Positions 34,179 through 45,700 of a stretch of 64,000 nucleotides of DNA are shown here, one piece after another. The position numbers and the translations under genes were made by a program. This DNA is from Stigmatella erecta. Its GTDB lineage: Bacteria; Myxococcota; Myxococcia; Myxococcales; Myxococcaceae. The stretch's first letter is position 1. Every line of letters begins with the position of its first letter. Under the pieces are notes generated by a model that saw only the letters and a list, made by a program, of their open reading frames with translations, searched no databases and had not been told where the DNA came from. The DNA is taken from NCBI RefSeq assembly GCF_900111745.1, contig NZ_FOIJ01000004.1, positions 310,001 through 374,000 on the forward strand, written 5' to 3'.

Positions 34179-36611
34179 TCAGTTCGCCTTCTTCTTCAGG
34201 AGCTGAAGCGCGTCGGCCGCTTCGTCCTGGCCGCAGTTCTTCCCCGAGAACACGGTCCGCTCCTTGGGCGCGGTGGCCAGCTTCGTGAGCGCGGGCACCG
34301 CGTCCGCGTCTCCCAGGGCGCCGAGGCGCCGCGCCGCCTTGGCCCGGACGCCGCAGCTCTTCGCCGCCAGCGCCGCCGTGTACACGCGCACGAGGTCCAC
34401 CCCCTCGGTGTCCTGCATGGCCTCCAGGTAGCGCAGCGCGCCCCACTGCTTGGGCGAGTACTCGCCCTCGGCCAGGGACTCGAAGTGCCCGTGCAGGGCC
34501 TTCCTGGGAAACGCGCCCAGCAGCTTGCGCAGCCCCTTGTCCCCCTCGTCCTCGCCGAAGTCCTCCGCGAGCCCCTCCAGCACCTCGGGCGCCACGTCCT
34601 CCTTGCCGGCCGCCTCCAGCGCCAGCAGGGTGTTGAGCTCCTCGGTGTGGCGGTTCAGCGCGTGCAGCGCCCGCGCCCGGGTGCCCTGGAGCGCCGCGTC
34701 CTGCTTGCGCTCCTCCAGGGGCACCGCGTCGATGCGCTTGAGCGCCTCGGCGGGCTTGTCCGCCTTCAGCAGCCGCCGCGCCTGGATATCGGGGCTCCGG
34801 TTCCAGTGCCACACCGCGGCCCCGCTTCCCAGCAGGAACAGTCCCGCGGCCATGCCTCCCACCGCGAGCCGGAGCGTGCGCCCTGGCAGGCCGGGGCCCC
34901 GCGGCCAGGCGAGCCGGGGACGCATTCCCAGCATCCCGGTCCGCTTGGCCAGCGAGGCCTCCGGGTTCGCCTGGCCGCCGAAAGGCAGCCCCTCGGCGGC
35001 GCGCTTGGCGCGGTAGAGCTGGAGCGCCCCGCCCACGCCGGGCAGGGCGATGGTGCCGCAGGGCTCGCCCTCCGTGCCCACCCGGTTGCGCGCCAGGTTC
35101 ACGGACTCGGTGAAGGTGACTTCGCCCGCCAGGGCCACCTGCTCCACGGACTTGACGAGCTGCATGGGCTCGCCAATCACCATGCCGCGCGCGAGCAGCA
35201 CTTCGCCCGTGTGCAGGCAGATGCGCACGCGCAGCTGGCCCTCCGGGGGCAGCGTCTGGTTGTGCCGCCAGAGCCGGTCCTGCATCTCCATGCCGCAGAG
35301 CACCGCGCCCGTGGGCGAGGCAAACACCGCGAGCAGCGAGTCCTCGCGCTTCTGCACGAGCTTCCCCTCGCGCTCGCGCAGCGCGGGCACCAGGAGCTCC
35401 TCGTAGGTCTGCAGCGTGCGCAGGTGCTCCTCGTGCGTCTGCCGGGCGACGCGCTCCGAGAAGCCCTGGATGCTCGTGAGCATCACCGTGAGGTTCTGCG
35501 GCTTGCTCGTCAGCGTGCCGCTGGAGGGCGGCGCCGCGGTCCCGAAGAGGGCCGTGCCCGAGCTGACCGGGGGCAGTGGGCCGCCAAAAGCGGCCGTGGA
35601 GCTCCCGCCCGCGGGCGGGCTCCACACCCGGGGGCCCTCGCTGGGGGCCGGGGCCTCTCCGTCCAGCACGGGGGGCGGCGCCCCGAAGGCCGCGGTGCCG
35701 GTAGAGACTGGCTGCGCGGGGCCGGAGGCGGAGGCGCCCGGGGGCAGGGCAGAGGCCGGCAAGGGCAGGGTGGCGGCGGCGGACAGGGCGTCCGCCAGCT
35801 CGTGGGCGGTCTGGAAGCGGCGGGAGGGCTCCTTCTCCAGCAGCCGCATCACCAGGGGCACCAGGGTGGGGTGCGTGGCCAGCCCCGGCGCGACCCGGTC
35901 CAGGGGCAGGGGGGCGGCGCTGGCATGCTGGGCGATGAACTGGCGCGGGCTGGGGCCGGGAAAGGGCAGCTGCCCGGAGAGCACGCGGTAGGCGAGCACG
36001 CCCAGGCAGTACAAATCACTTCGCACGTCGGCGCGGGCGCCCACGGCCTGCTCGGGGGAGAGGTACTCCGGGGTGCCCAGCACCATGCCCACCTGGCTCA
36101 CGGCGCTGTCCGCGTCGGGCTCGACGAGCCGCGCGATGCCGAAGTCCAGGAGCCGTGCCTGCTCGCCCCGGGCGCCCTGGGTGAGGAAGACGTTCTCCGG
36201 CTTGATGTCGCGGTGGATGATGCCCTGGGCGTGGATGGCGCCCAGCCCTTCGGCGAGCTGGCGCAGCACGGTGAGGGCGCGCTCCGGGGCGAGCGGGCCC
36301 TTCTGGAGCACGCCATCGAGGCTCTCGCCCTCCACCAGCTCCATCACCAGGCAGGCCGAGTGCTCGGACTCGCCAAAGTCGATGATCCGCACGACGGCCG
36401 GGTGCTCCACGGCCGACAGGAGCTGGGCCTCGCGCTTGAAGCGCTCCGCCATGCCCGGCTGCAGGTGCAGATCCTGGTGGAGGACCTTGATGGCCACCTT
36501 GCGGCCCAGCGACACCTGCTCGCCCAGGTACACCTGCCCCATGCCTCCGGCGCCCAGGGGCTGGAGTACCCGGAAGCGGCCATCGAGAACGAGGGTGTCG
36601 GAGGCAAGCAC
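34179..36611 (-). CDS. Ser/Thr protein kinase with degenerate nucleotide-cyclase domain
   Basis: About 810 residues. Kinase domain (~10-270): GAGGMGQVYLGE loop, VAIKVL (Lys), IHRDIKPENVFL, LLDFGIARL and GTPEYLSPEQ. A Pro/Ala/Thr-rich linker follows (~285-390), then a class III cyclase-like domain (~395-560; NLTVMLTSIQGFSERVARQTHEEHL, KREDSLLAVFASPTGAVLCG, CLHTGEVLLARGMVIGEPM). The first metal-binding Asp of cyclases is replaced by Ser (LTSIQG instead of FTDI), so catalysis is doubtful. A membrane helix (~600-620) and a helical repeat-like tail follow. The start is uncertain: GTG 36611 (MLASDTLVLDGRF) fits, and the frame is open up to a GTG at 36680. Confidence 0.83.
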   Translation of the reverse strand: MLASDTLVLDGRFRVLQPLGAGGMGQVYLGEQVSLGRKVAIKVLHQDLHLQPGMAERFKREAQLLSAVEHPAVVRIIDFGESEHSACLVMELVEGESLDGVLQKGPLAPERALTVLRQLAEGLGAIHAQGIIHRDIKPENVFLTQGARGEQARLLDFGIARLVEPDADSAVSQVGMVLGTPEYLSPEQAVGARADVRSDLYCLGVLAYRVLSGQLPFPGPSPRQFIAQHASAAPLPLDRVAPGLATHPTLVPLVMRLLEKEPSRRFQTAHELADALSAAATLPLPASALPPGASASGPAQPVSTGTAAFGAPPPVLDGEAPAPSEGPRVWSPPAGGSSTAAFGGPLPPVSSGTALFGTAAPPSSGTLTSKPQNLTVMLTSIQGFSERVARQTHEEHLRTLQTYEELLVPALREREGKLVQKREDSLLAVFASPTGAVLCGMEMQDRLWRHNQTLPPEGQLRVRICLHTGEVLLARGMVIGEPMQLVKSVEQVALAGEVTFTESVNLARNRVGTEGEPCGTIALPGVGGALQLYRAKRAAEGLPFGGQANPEASLAKRTGMLGMRPRLAWPRGPGLPGRTLRLAVGGMAAGLFLLGSGAAVWHWNRSPDIQARRLLKADKPAEALKRIDAVPLEERKQDAALQGTRARALHALNRHTEELNTLLALEAAGKEDVAPEVLEGLAEDFGEDEGDKGLRKLLGAFPRKALHGHFESLAEGEYSPKQWGALRYLEAMQDTEGVDLVRVYTAALAAKSCGVRAKAARRLGALGDADAVPALTKLATAPKERTVFSGKNCGQDEAADALQLLKKKAN

Positions 36612-36780
36612 CGCCCGCCATCTTGTCCGAGAAAGCCCTCCGGCGCATGGTTCATCTCTCGCGGGCCGGTGAAGTTCCACCCGCTGTGTAATCCGCTGAA
36701 CCGCCTGCCCTCCTGCCAGGGGATTGGTAAAAATTCCGAGGGCTTAGGGTGCGTGTTAGCTTTCTGGGCACTCAACCCCG

Positions 36781-39700
36781 ATGGCCACCGACAGCGATTC
36801 CCCCAAGCCCGCGCCCGACACGCGCGCCGTGTCCCCCGAGCTCCGGTTGCTGGACCGGCGAGCCTTCGTGGGCTTTCCGCCGCTGGTGCTCGCGCCCGGC
36901 CTGTCCATCACCGACTTCGCGCTGCAGATTCCGGACGTCACCTTCCCGTTCAACTTCAGCGCGGGGCCCTCGCGCTACCAGCGCAAGAAGCTGCTCTTCG
37001 GCTTCCTGGAGTTGACCGTCGACGCGGACCTGGTGGCCCGCAAGGTGTCGGAGCTGGCCGGACGGCTCTCGGGCATCGAGGAGCTGAAGCTCCACTTCCG
37101 CCCGGGGTACCTGGAGGGCCAGGCCCGGCTGCTCGGCCCGGAGCGCACCCCCGTCACCTTCAAGGTCGCCTTCGATGGGGACGGCGAGAAGCTGGCGCTC
37201 TACCTGTATGACGTCCGCCTCTATGGCTTCTCGCCCACCGCCTCGGTGCAGGTGCCGGGCTTGCTGGCGGCGGCCGTGGCGGAGCTGGGGCTGCTGCCCG
37301 AGGTGGAGGTGCAGGGCGCCACCGGGTTCTCCACCCGGGTGCTGCCCGCGCTGTGCCAGCAGGCCGCGGTGACGCGGGGCTTCAAGATGCCGGAGCTGGA
37401 CCCGGCGCGCCTGTCCGCCGCCGAGGTGTCCAGCAAGGGGCTGCGCCTGCGCTTCGCGGCCGGGGGACTGCCCCCGCCGGCGGCGCCGGATGACGAGCTG
37501 TTGATGACGCTGGAGGGCGCGCGCGCCTTCGCGGAGCAGGAGGCGCTCATCGCCGAGGGCCGCCTGGCCGAGGCGCGCGAGGCCTACCTCCAGGCGGGGG
37601 ACGCGCAGGACGCGCACCCCTTCGCCGCCGAGCGGCTCCTGTCGCTGCTCGTGGCGGACCCCCAGGCGCATGACCTGGCGCTGGATGTGGCGGCGGCCCT
37701 GCTGCGCCGCCGCGAGAAGAGCCCCGCGGCCCTCTGGGGCGAGGCGGTGGTGCGCGAGCGCCGGGGCGAGGGGCCCCGGGCCGCCGAGCGCTACCTGGCC
37801 CTGAGTGCCCTGTCGCGCCGCACCTCCGAGGATGCCGCCGCCTTCCACGCCGCCGAGGCCGCCGCGCGCTGCTCGCGCGACACCGCGCCCCAGGTGGCGG
37901 TGAAGGCGCTGCACGAGCTGCTGGGGCTCAAGCCCGACCACCTGCCCTCGCTCAAGTCCCTGGCGCGCGCCTCGGACCTGGCGAAGGACCGGGCCGGGGC
38001 GGTGCGCGCCTACCGGCGGCTGGCCGCGCTGGCGAGGGACCCCGCCGAGGCCGCCGACGCCCACGTGCACCTGGCACGCCTGTGCGCCCAGACGGAGGAC
38101 GACATCGCCGGGGCGCGCCTGCACTGCGAGGCGGCGCTGCGGCTGGCCCCGGATCAGCCCGATGCCCTGCTGCTCCTGGGCGAGCTGTGCCACCGCGGCG
38201 GCGAGCACCTGCGCGCCCTCAAGGCACTGGACCGGTTGCGCGAGGTGGCCCTGGCCCGGCACGAGCTGGACCGGGTGGGGCAGGCGAACCTGCTGGCGGG
38301 CCGCGTCTGGGAGGAGGGGCTGCAGCAGCTCGACAACGCCCTGTTGCGCTACCGCGAGGCGGTGACGCTGATGCCCGGCGAGGCCGAGCCCCGCTTCGCC
38401 GCCGCGCGCGTGGCCGAGTCCCTGGGCAAGGTGCAGGAGGCGCTCGATGGGTACCTCCAGGCGCTGGAGCTTGCCGGGCCCGCGCCGCGCTCGGAGTCCG
38501 TGCGCCGCGCCGCGCACGCCAGCCACCACGCCCTGGCCCGGCTGAGCCGCACGCGCCTGGGAGACCCTGCCCGGGCCCGGGAGCACCTGGAGGCCGCGCT
38601 CGCGCTGGACGCGAGGGACCTGCCGGCCCTGGAGGAGCTGATCCCGTACTTCCGGGCCACCGGCCGCACGCAGGAGCTGGCCGACGCGCTGGAGAAGGCC
38701 GCCGCGGTGTACGAGGAGCCCGGCAAGCGCGCCGCCCTGTGGGCCGAGGCCGGCGAGCTGTACCGCGCCCGGCTCCAGCAGCCGGAGAAGGCCGAGCGCC
38801 TGCTCACCGCCGCGCTGGAGGCGGACCCGGACCACAAGCCCGCGCTGGAGGCCCTGCTCGCCCTGGCCGAGGCCCAGCGGGATGGACGGCAGCTCACGCG
38901 GTGCCTGGGGGCGCTGGCGCGGCTGACGGCGGAGCCGCAGGAGCGCGCCCAGAAGTACCGGCGCCTGGCCGTGGCGGCGCGGGATTTGACCTTCGACCTG
39001 GAGCTGTCCGTGCACGCGCTCCAGGAAGTGCTCCGGGCCGAGCCGGACGACTTGCCCACGCTGGGCGAGCTGTGCGCGCTGCAGCGCAAGCGCTCGGACA
39101 TGGGCGGCCTGGCCACCGCCCTGGAAGAGCGCGCGCGCGTGGCCGAGGCGCAAGGCGACAAGCGGCTGGCGGCCGCGGCCCTGCGCGAGCTGGCCGGGGT
39201 GCTGGAGGCGCGGCTGGGCCGGGTGGGCGAGGCGCTGGTGGCGCTGGAGAAGGCGGCCCGCCTGACGCCGGATGCCGCGGTGCTGCTGGACCTGGCGGAC
39301 CTGTCGCTGCGCTGCGAGCGGCCGGAGCATGCCCGGCGCGCCCTGGAGTCCTTGCTGTCCTCGCTGCCGCGCACCGCCGCGCCCGAGCGCCTGGCCGACA
39401 TCCGCGCCCGCCTGGGCCGCGCGTGCGAGATGCTGGGGGACCGCGAGGCCGCCGTGGCCGCCTACGCGCAGGCCTTCCCCCTGCGCCGGTTGGACGATGC
39501 GCTCGCCACCCGGCTGGAGGCCCTCTACACGGAGCTGGGCGAGACGCGCGAGCTGGCCGAGCTGTGGGCCACCCGGGCGCAGGCCCTGGCCTCCGCGGAC
39601 CGCGTGGCCGAGGCCGCGCCGCTGTTCCTCAAGAGCGCGCGCCACCTCCTGTCCCGGGGCGAGAAGCCCGCGGCCCTGCTGCGCCTGGCCTCCGCGCTGG

Positions 39701-42700
39701 ACGCGGACCCGCAGGGGCCCCTGGCCGCCGAGGTGCTGGAGCTACTCGCCGAGCTGGAGCTGGAGCGGGGCGAGAAGCTGGAGGCCGCCCGGCTCTACGC
39801 GCGCAAGGCGGGCCTCATCGCCGACACGCGCCTGGGCGCGCGGCTGCTCTTCCGCGCCTCCCTCCTGGCCGCGGGCAGCGCCCGGGAAGAGACGTACCTC
39901 GCCGAGGCCCTGGAGCGCGATGCCACCTTCTCCCCCGCGCGCGTGCGCCGGGCCGAGCTGCGGCTGCCCATGGATCCGCGCGGCGCGCTGGAAGACCTCG
40001 AGGCCGTGCTGGCCTTGCCCCTGTCGGATCCGGATGCGCCGCGCGAGACCGAGCTGCTCTCGCTCAACCGGAAGGCCGCCACCGCCGCGGTGCGCGCGAA
40101 CCGGCCGGATGCCGCCCGGCGCCTGCTGGCCCAGTACAGCACCCACGCGCCTTCGGACCTGGAGGCCCAGCTCGAGCTCGTGGAGCTGCACCGCAAGGCC
40201 GGTGCCCGCGATGCGCTGGCCGACCTACTGACGGACCTGTGGCCCCGGCTGCGCGGCGAGCCCCAGCGCCAGGCCCGGCGCGAGCTGGCGGAGCTGGCCC
40301 TCTCCCTGGGACGGCCCGCCGAGGCCGCCACCGCCCTGCGCGCCTTGCTCGCCGAGGAGCCCACGGACCTTTGGGCCGCGCGGGCCCTGATGGACCTGCT
40401 CCCCGCGCCGGGCACGGGAACGCCGGAGGAGGAGGCCGAGCGCCTCGTCCTGCTGGGCACCCAGCTCTCCGCCGCGGAAGGGGAGGAGCGCGCCACGCTG
40501 CTCGCCCGCCGCGCCGCGCTCCACCGGGCCGCGGGCCGGGCCGAGGCCGCCCGGGACGACTACACCGAGGCCGCGCGCCTGGCGCCGCGCCCCGCGCCGC
40601 TCTGGCTGGCCCTGGCCGAGCTGGCCCACGTGGCCCAGGACGAGGTGGCGGAGCTGTCGGCCTGGCGCCGTGCCGTGGCCGCTGACCCCAGCGTGGGGGA
40701 GCGCGCCCGGGAGCGCCTGCTCGTGCTGGCCGCCACGCTCGTGGAGAAGGATGTCCGGGAGCCTGCCCGCGAGGCCCTGCGCGCCGTGCTCGGGCTGGAG
40801 CTCTCGCCCGCCGACCGGTGCGAGGCCTTCTTCTCCCTGGCCACGCTGGCGCGCCGGGACGGCCAGCCGGAGGCCGAGGCGGAAGCGCTCGCGGACGCCG
40901 CGCGCCAGGGCCCGCTGCCCCGCCGGGTGGAGGCCCTGCTCTCGCGCGCCGCCCTGCTGGAGCAGCGGGACTCGCTGGAGGAGGCCGCGCGCAGCCTGGA
41001 AGGGGCGCTCACGCTCAGCCCGCGTCACCCGGGGGCCACCCTCGCGCTTCAGCGCGTGCTGCGCCGCCTGGAGGACTGGTCCGCGCTCGCCGCGCTCCTG
41101 GCCTCCGAGGCGCCGCATGCCCCGGCCTCCACCGCCGCATCATTATATGCGGAGCTGGCGGGGCTGTACCTCGACAGGCTGGCGCAGCCCGCGGAGGCCG
41201 AGGCGGCGCTGCGCGAGTCGCTGCGCCTGTCCCCCGAGGACATGCGCGTCCGGCGCCAGCTTGTCACCCTCGTGGTGGGCCAGGGCAGCCTGCTGGAGGC
41301 CGCCACGCTCCTGGAGGAGGCGGTTCCCCAGCAGCCGCCCTCCGAGGCCGCCGCGCTGCTGTGGGAGGCCTCGGCCCACGCCCAGAAGGCGTCCGAGGCG
41401 GACCGGGCCCTGGTCCTCGCCCGGCGCGCCCACGCGCTGGTGCCCGCCGAGGGCAAGCACCTGGAGGAGCTCGCCGGGCTGCTGTTCCAGGCGGGGGATG
41501 TGAAGGAAGCGCTGCCCCTGCAGGAGAAGCTCGCGGCCCAGGCGGACTTCACGGGGGCTCCCGAGGCGGCGGAAGCCACGCTGCGGCGCCTGGGCGAGCT
41601 GGCCGAGCGGGCCGGGGACCCGAAGCGCGCGGTGGACGCCTGGCGCCGCCTGACGGCGCAGCGCCCTCTGAATGAGGAAGCCGTTCAGCGGCTCGCGGGG
41701 TTGCTGGAGCGGGACGACCCGCGCGCGGCCTTCGAGGCCCTCGTCGCGCACGCGAAGGCCCTGCCCCCCTCGGATGAGACGGCCCAGCGGCTGGTGGTGC
41801 TGTCGGAGCGGGCCCTCGCCTCGCTGGCGGACGTGAACGTGGCGGCCTCGCTGCTCGCGCGCGCCGCGGAGATGGCCTCCGAGCCCCTGCCGCTGCGCCA
41901 GTCCCTCGCGGCGCTCTACCGGGAGCGCGGCCGGACGCTGGAGCTGCTGGTGGAGCTGCGCCGGGTGGCCACGCTCGCGGTGCGGGCGGGGCAGGTGGAC
42001 ACGGCGCTCGCCGCCTATGACGAAGAGGCCCGGCTCGCCGAGGACTCGGGGCGGATGGACGAGGCGCTCGAGACGCTCGGCATCCTCCGGGACTTGCTGG
42101 TCTCCCAGGAGAAGCCCGCCGGGGCCGCCGCCTACGAGCGCCGCCGCGCGGAGCTGCTGCAGGACGTGAAGCTGGATCTCCACGCGGCCGAGGCGTCCCT
42201 GGAGCGCTCCTTCACGCTGGCCGCGGACCTCGAGACGGCGCGGATGGGCGAGGGGCTGGCCGTGCGCCGGAGCGATCCGGCCGCGCAGGCCCGCTGGCTG
42301 GAGCGCACGCTGCCGTTGCAGGCGGGGGCGCGCGAGCAGGGCGAGGTGCTGCTGCGCCTGACGCGGCTGTACCTCGGCGTGCTGGACGACTCGGCCAAGG
42401 CGGAAGCCTCCCTCCGGGAAGCGCTGCGCCGGGACCGCGGGCTGAGCGAGGCGGAGCAGCTCCTGTCGGAGTTGCTGGAGCGGGAGGGCCGGCTCGCGGA
42501 GCTGGCCGCCTGGTACGAGGAGTGCGCCGAGGAAGAGCCGGACGCCGCCCGCCGCTCGAGCCTGCTGCGCCGCGCGGCCTCCCTCTACCGGGAGCGCGCG
42601 GGGCGTCCCGACGCGGCCGTCATCGCGCTCTTGGCCGCCCGGGCCGCCGCTCCAGATGATCTGGAGCTCACCGCCCAGACGGCGGAGCTGCTGCACGAGG

Positions 42701-45700
42701 TGGGGCGCGCCGAGGACGCCTCGGAGTTCGACGCCATCCTCCTGGAGGCGGACCCGTTCCGCGAGCCGGTCTTCACCCGGCAGCGCGAGTTCCTGACGAA
42801 GACGGGCGACACGCAGTCCCTGGCGGCGCTGATGCTGCGCCGGGCCCAGCACCAGCCTCCGCGCGAGGCCGCCGCGAGCTACCTGGCCGCGGCGCGCTAC
42901 TTCCGGGAGGACGGCGCGCTGGAGCGCGCCCGGCTGTGCGAGGACCAGGCCTTCGAGCTGGACGCCACCAACACCGAGGCCTTCGAGCTGCTGCGCGAGC
43001 GGATGGCCGGGGACGTGCGCCGGCTGGTGGACCTGCTCGCCCAGCGCGCGGCCGCGTTGCCGGACGACGAGGCCCGGCCGCTGCTGCGCGAGCGCGCGGA
43101 GCGGCTGCTGGAGGCCGGGGAGACGCTGCTGGCCGCGGAGGCCTTCGACGCCTACCTCGCCCAGGCCGGAGAGGACATGGAGGCGCTCGCCGCGCGCGCG
43201 GAGCTGGCGGCGCAGGGCGGGGGCCCGAGCGCCTCGCAGCCCTATGACCGGCGCCTGGTGGCCGTGGGCCAGGGGCTGCCGGTGCCCGTGCGGGTGCGGA
43301 CGTGGATGCGGCTGGGCCATGCCTCGCTCGCCATCGGCGCGTACCGGGACGCGGCGGATGCCTTCGAGGCGGTGGTGGCGCTGGACGCCGAGGGGGAGCG
43401 CGGGCAGGAAGCGCTGTCCCTGCTCTCGGAGGCCTACGCGCGGACCGGGGACAACCCAGGCCTCTTCCGGGCCTCGATTCAGCTCGCGCGCCGGGCGGAT
43501 GGCGCGACGGCGGAGGTGCTCTACCGCCGGGCCGCGGACCTCTTCGAGGACCCCAGCGAGGCCATCGACGCGCTGCTGCCCCTGGCGCGCCTGCACCCCG
43601 CGGATCCGGCCCTCATCGACCGGGCGGTGGAGGGGCTGCGCACCCTGGGTTGGCACAGCGAGCTGCTGGAGGTGTACGAGTCGGGCGCCAGCGCCGTGGG
43701 GGGCCCGCGCGCCGCGGAGCTGTTGCTGGCGGCGGCCTCCGTGGCCGAGGCCCACCTGGGCGACGAGGACTGGGCCTGGAAGCTGCGGCAGCGGGCCGCC
43801 CAGACGGACCCCTCCCACGAGGTGGCGCTGCGCCAGCTCGTGGAGGGCTTGCGCCAGCGGGGCGACACCGTGCGCCTGCTGGAGGCGCTGGAGCGGCTGG
43901 TGGCCCGGACGCAGGACGCCGACGAGGCGCCCCTGCTGCGGCTGGAGCTGGCCTCGCTCGCCCGCGCGGCGGGACAGCTCTCCCTGGCGCGCCGGGCGCT
44001 GGAAGAGGTGGTGGAGCAGGGCCCCTCGGGCGTGGGCTACGCCGATGCGCTGGATGCGCTGGAGCCCCTGCTCGGCGATGCTCCGGTGCGCCGCGCGGAG
44101 GTCCGCCTGGCGCGCTCGGAGCTGGCGAGCGGTGAGGCCACGAAGGTGGCGCTGCTCGTCTCCGCGGCGGAGGACTTCGAGGCCGCGGGCCGGTTGCCGG
44201 AGGCCCTGAAGGCGGCCAAGGCGGCGGCGGCCGTGTCGCCCCGGGTGCCCACGCTGCGGTTGCAGGCGCGCCTGCACCAGGCCGCGGGGGAGACGGACCG
44301 CGCGGCGAGGACGCTGCTCTTGGCGGCGCGCGCGGCGAAGGCGGACGCCCAGCCCGCGCTGATGCTGGAGGCCGCGGGGCTCTGGGAGGAAGCAGGGGAA
44401 GAGGCCGAGGCGCTGGAGGTGCTGGAGCGGCTCGTGGCCGACGCGCCCGGGGCCCTGGAGCCCTCGGAGTGGGCGCGGCGCTTCCTCCAGCTGGGCGCGC
44501 CGGAGCGGGCGCTGGCGGTGGGCTTCCAACCGGCGCTGGCCGAGGGCCGCCTCTCCGACGCCCTGGCCCTCGCCGAGAGCGCGCGGGACGAGGCGCGCGT
44601 GCGCGAGGCGCTCTGGGCGCTCGTGGCGCGGCCGGAGGAGGCCCTCGGGGCCGTGGACCGGCTGGTGCGGGGCCTGCGCGAGGAAGGGGACTTCGGGGGC
44701 CTGCTGATGCTGGCGGAGCGGCTCTCCGGGAAGGACCCGGAGCGGAGCGAGGCCCTGCGGGGCGAGGTGCTGGAGGCGGAGGCGGCGCCGGGGGCCCTGC
44801 GCCTGCGCGCCTTCGAGCTGCTGAGCACCCACGAGGCGTTCCCGGAGCGGGCGCGGGGGCTGCTGCCTGCCGTGGGCCAGCTTCCGGAGGAACTCGCCCA
44901 GGCGCTGCTCATCCACGTGCGCACCTGGCACGCCGCCGAACGCATTGAAGCGCTCGGGGTGGCGGCGGAGCACTGGCCGGAGCGGCGCACGGCACTGCTG
45001 CGCGAGCGCCTGGGCCACGAGCGCGCCGAGGGCCTGCGGGAGGACGCGGAGCGGACGCTGGAGCAGCTCATCGAGGGCGAAGCGGACCTCGCGGAGCGCG
45101 TGGCGCTGCGCCTGGAGCGCGGCGAGCTGCTGCTGGCGCTCTCCCAGCGGGCCCGGGCGCGGCAGGCCTTCGAGCAGGTGCTGGCCGAGGACGCCACGAA
45201 CCAGGCGGCGGTGAAGCACCTGCTGGCGCTGCTCGACGAGAAGGACGAGAGCGCCCCCTTCGTGGCGATGGCCGAGCGGCTGGAATCCCTCGTGGGGCCG
45301 GAGGCCCTGGCACCCTACCGGGAGCGCTGGGCGGATGCCCACGAGGCCCTGTGGCAGCCCGAGAAAGCGGCGGCGCAGCTCGAGGCCCTTCCCGAAACGC
45401 CGGAGCGGCTGGCCCGCCGCGTGCGGCTGGCGGAGGAGCGGGGCCTCACGGGCGAGGCGCTGCTGCTGCGCGAGCGGCTGACCGAGGAGCCCGCGGCGCT
45501 GGAATCCATCCTCCGGCAGTACCTGGACGCCCAGCTCCTGGCCTTCGCGGCGCGGCTGGCCGGGCGGCTCCTGGAGCGGGAGGCCCTCTCGCCCGAGGCC
45601 ACGCGCCTGGTGGCCGAGCGCCTGTCGCCCGCCCGCGAGGGCGCGGCGCTGGCCACGCGGCTCTGGCCGGAGCTGCTGCGGACACGGCCGGTGGACGTGG

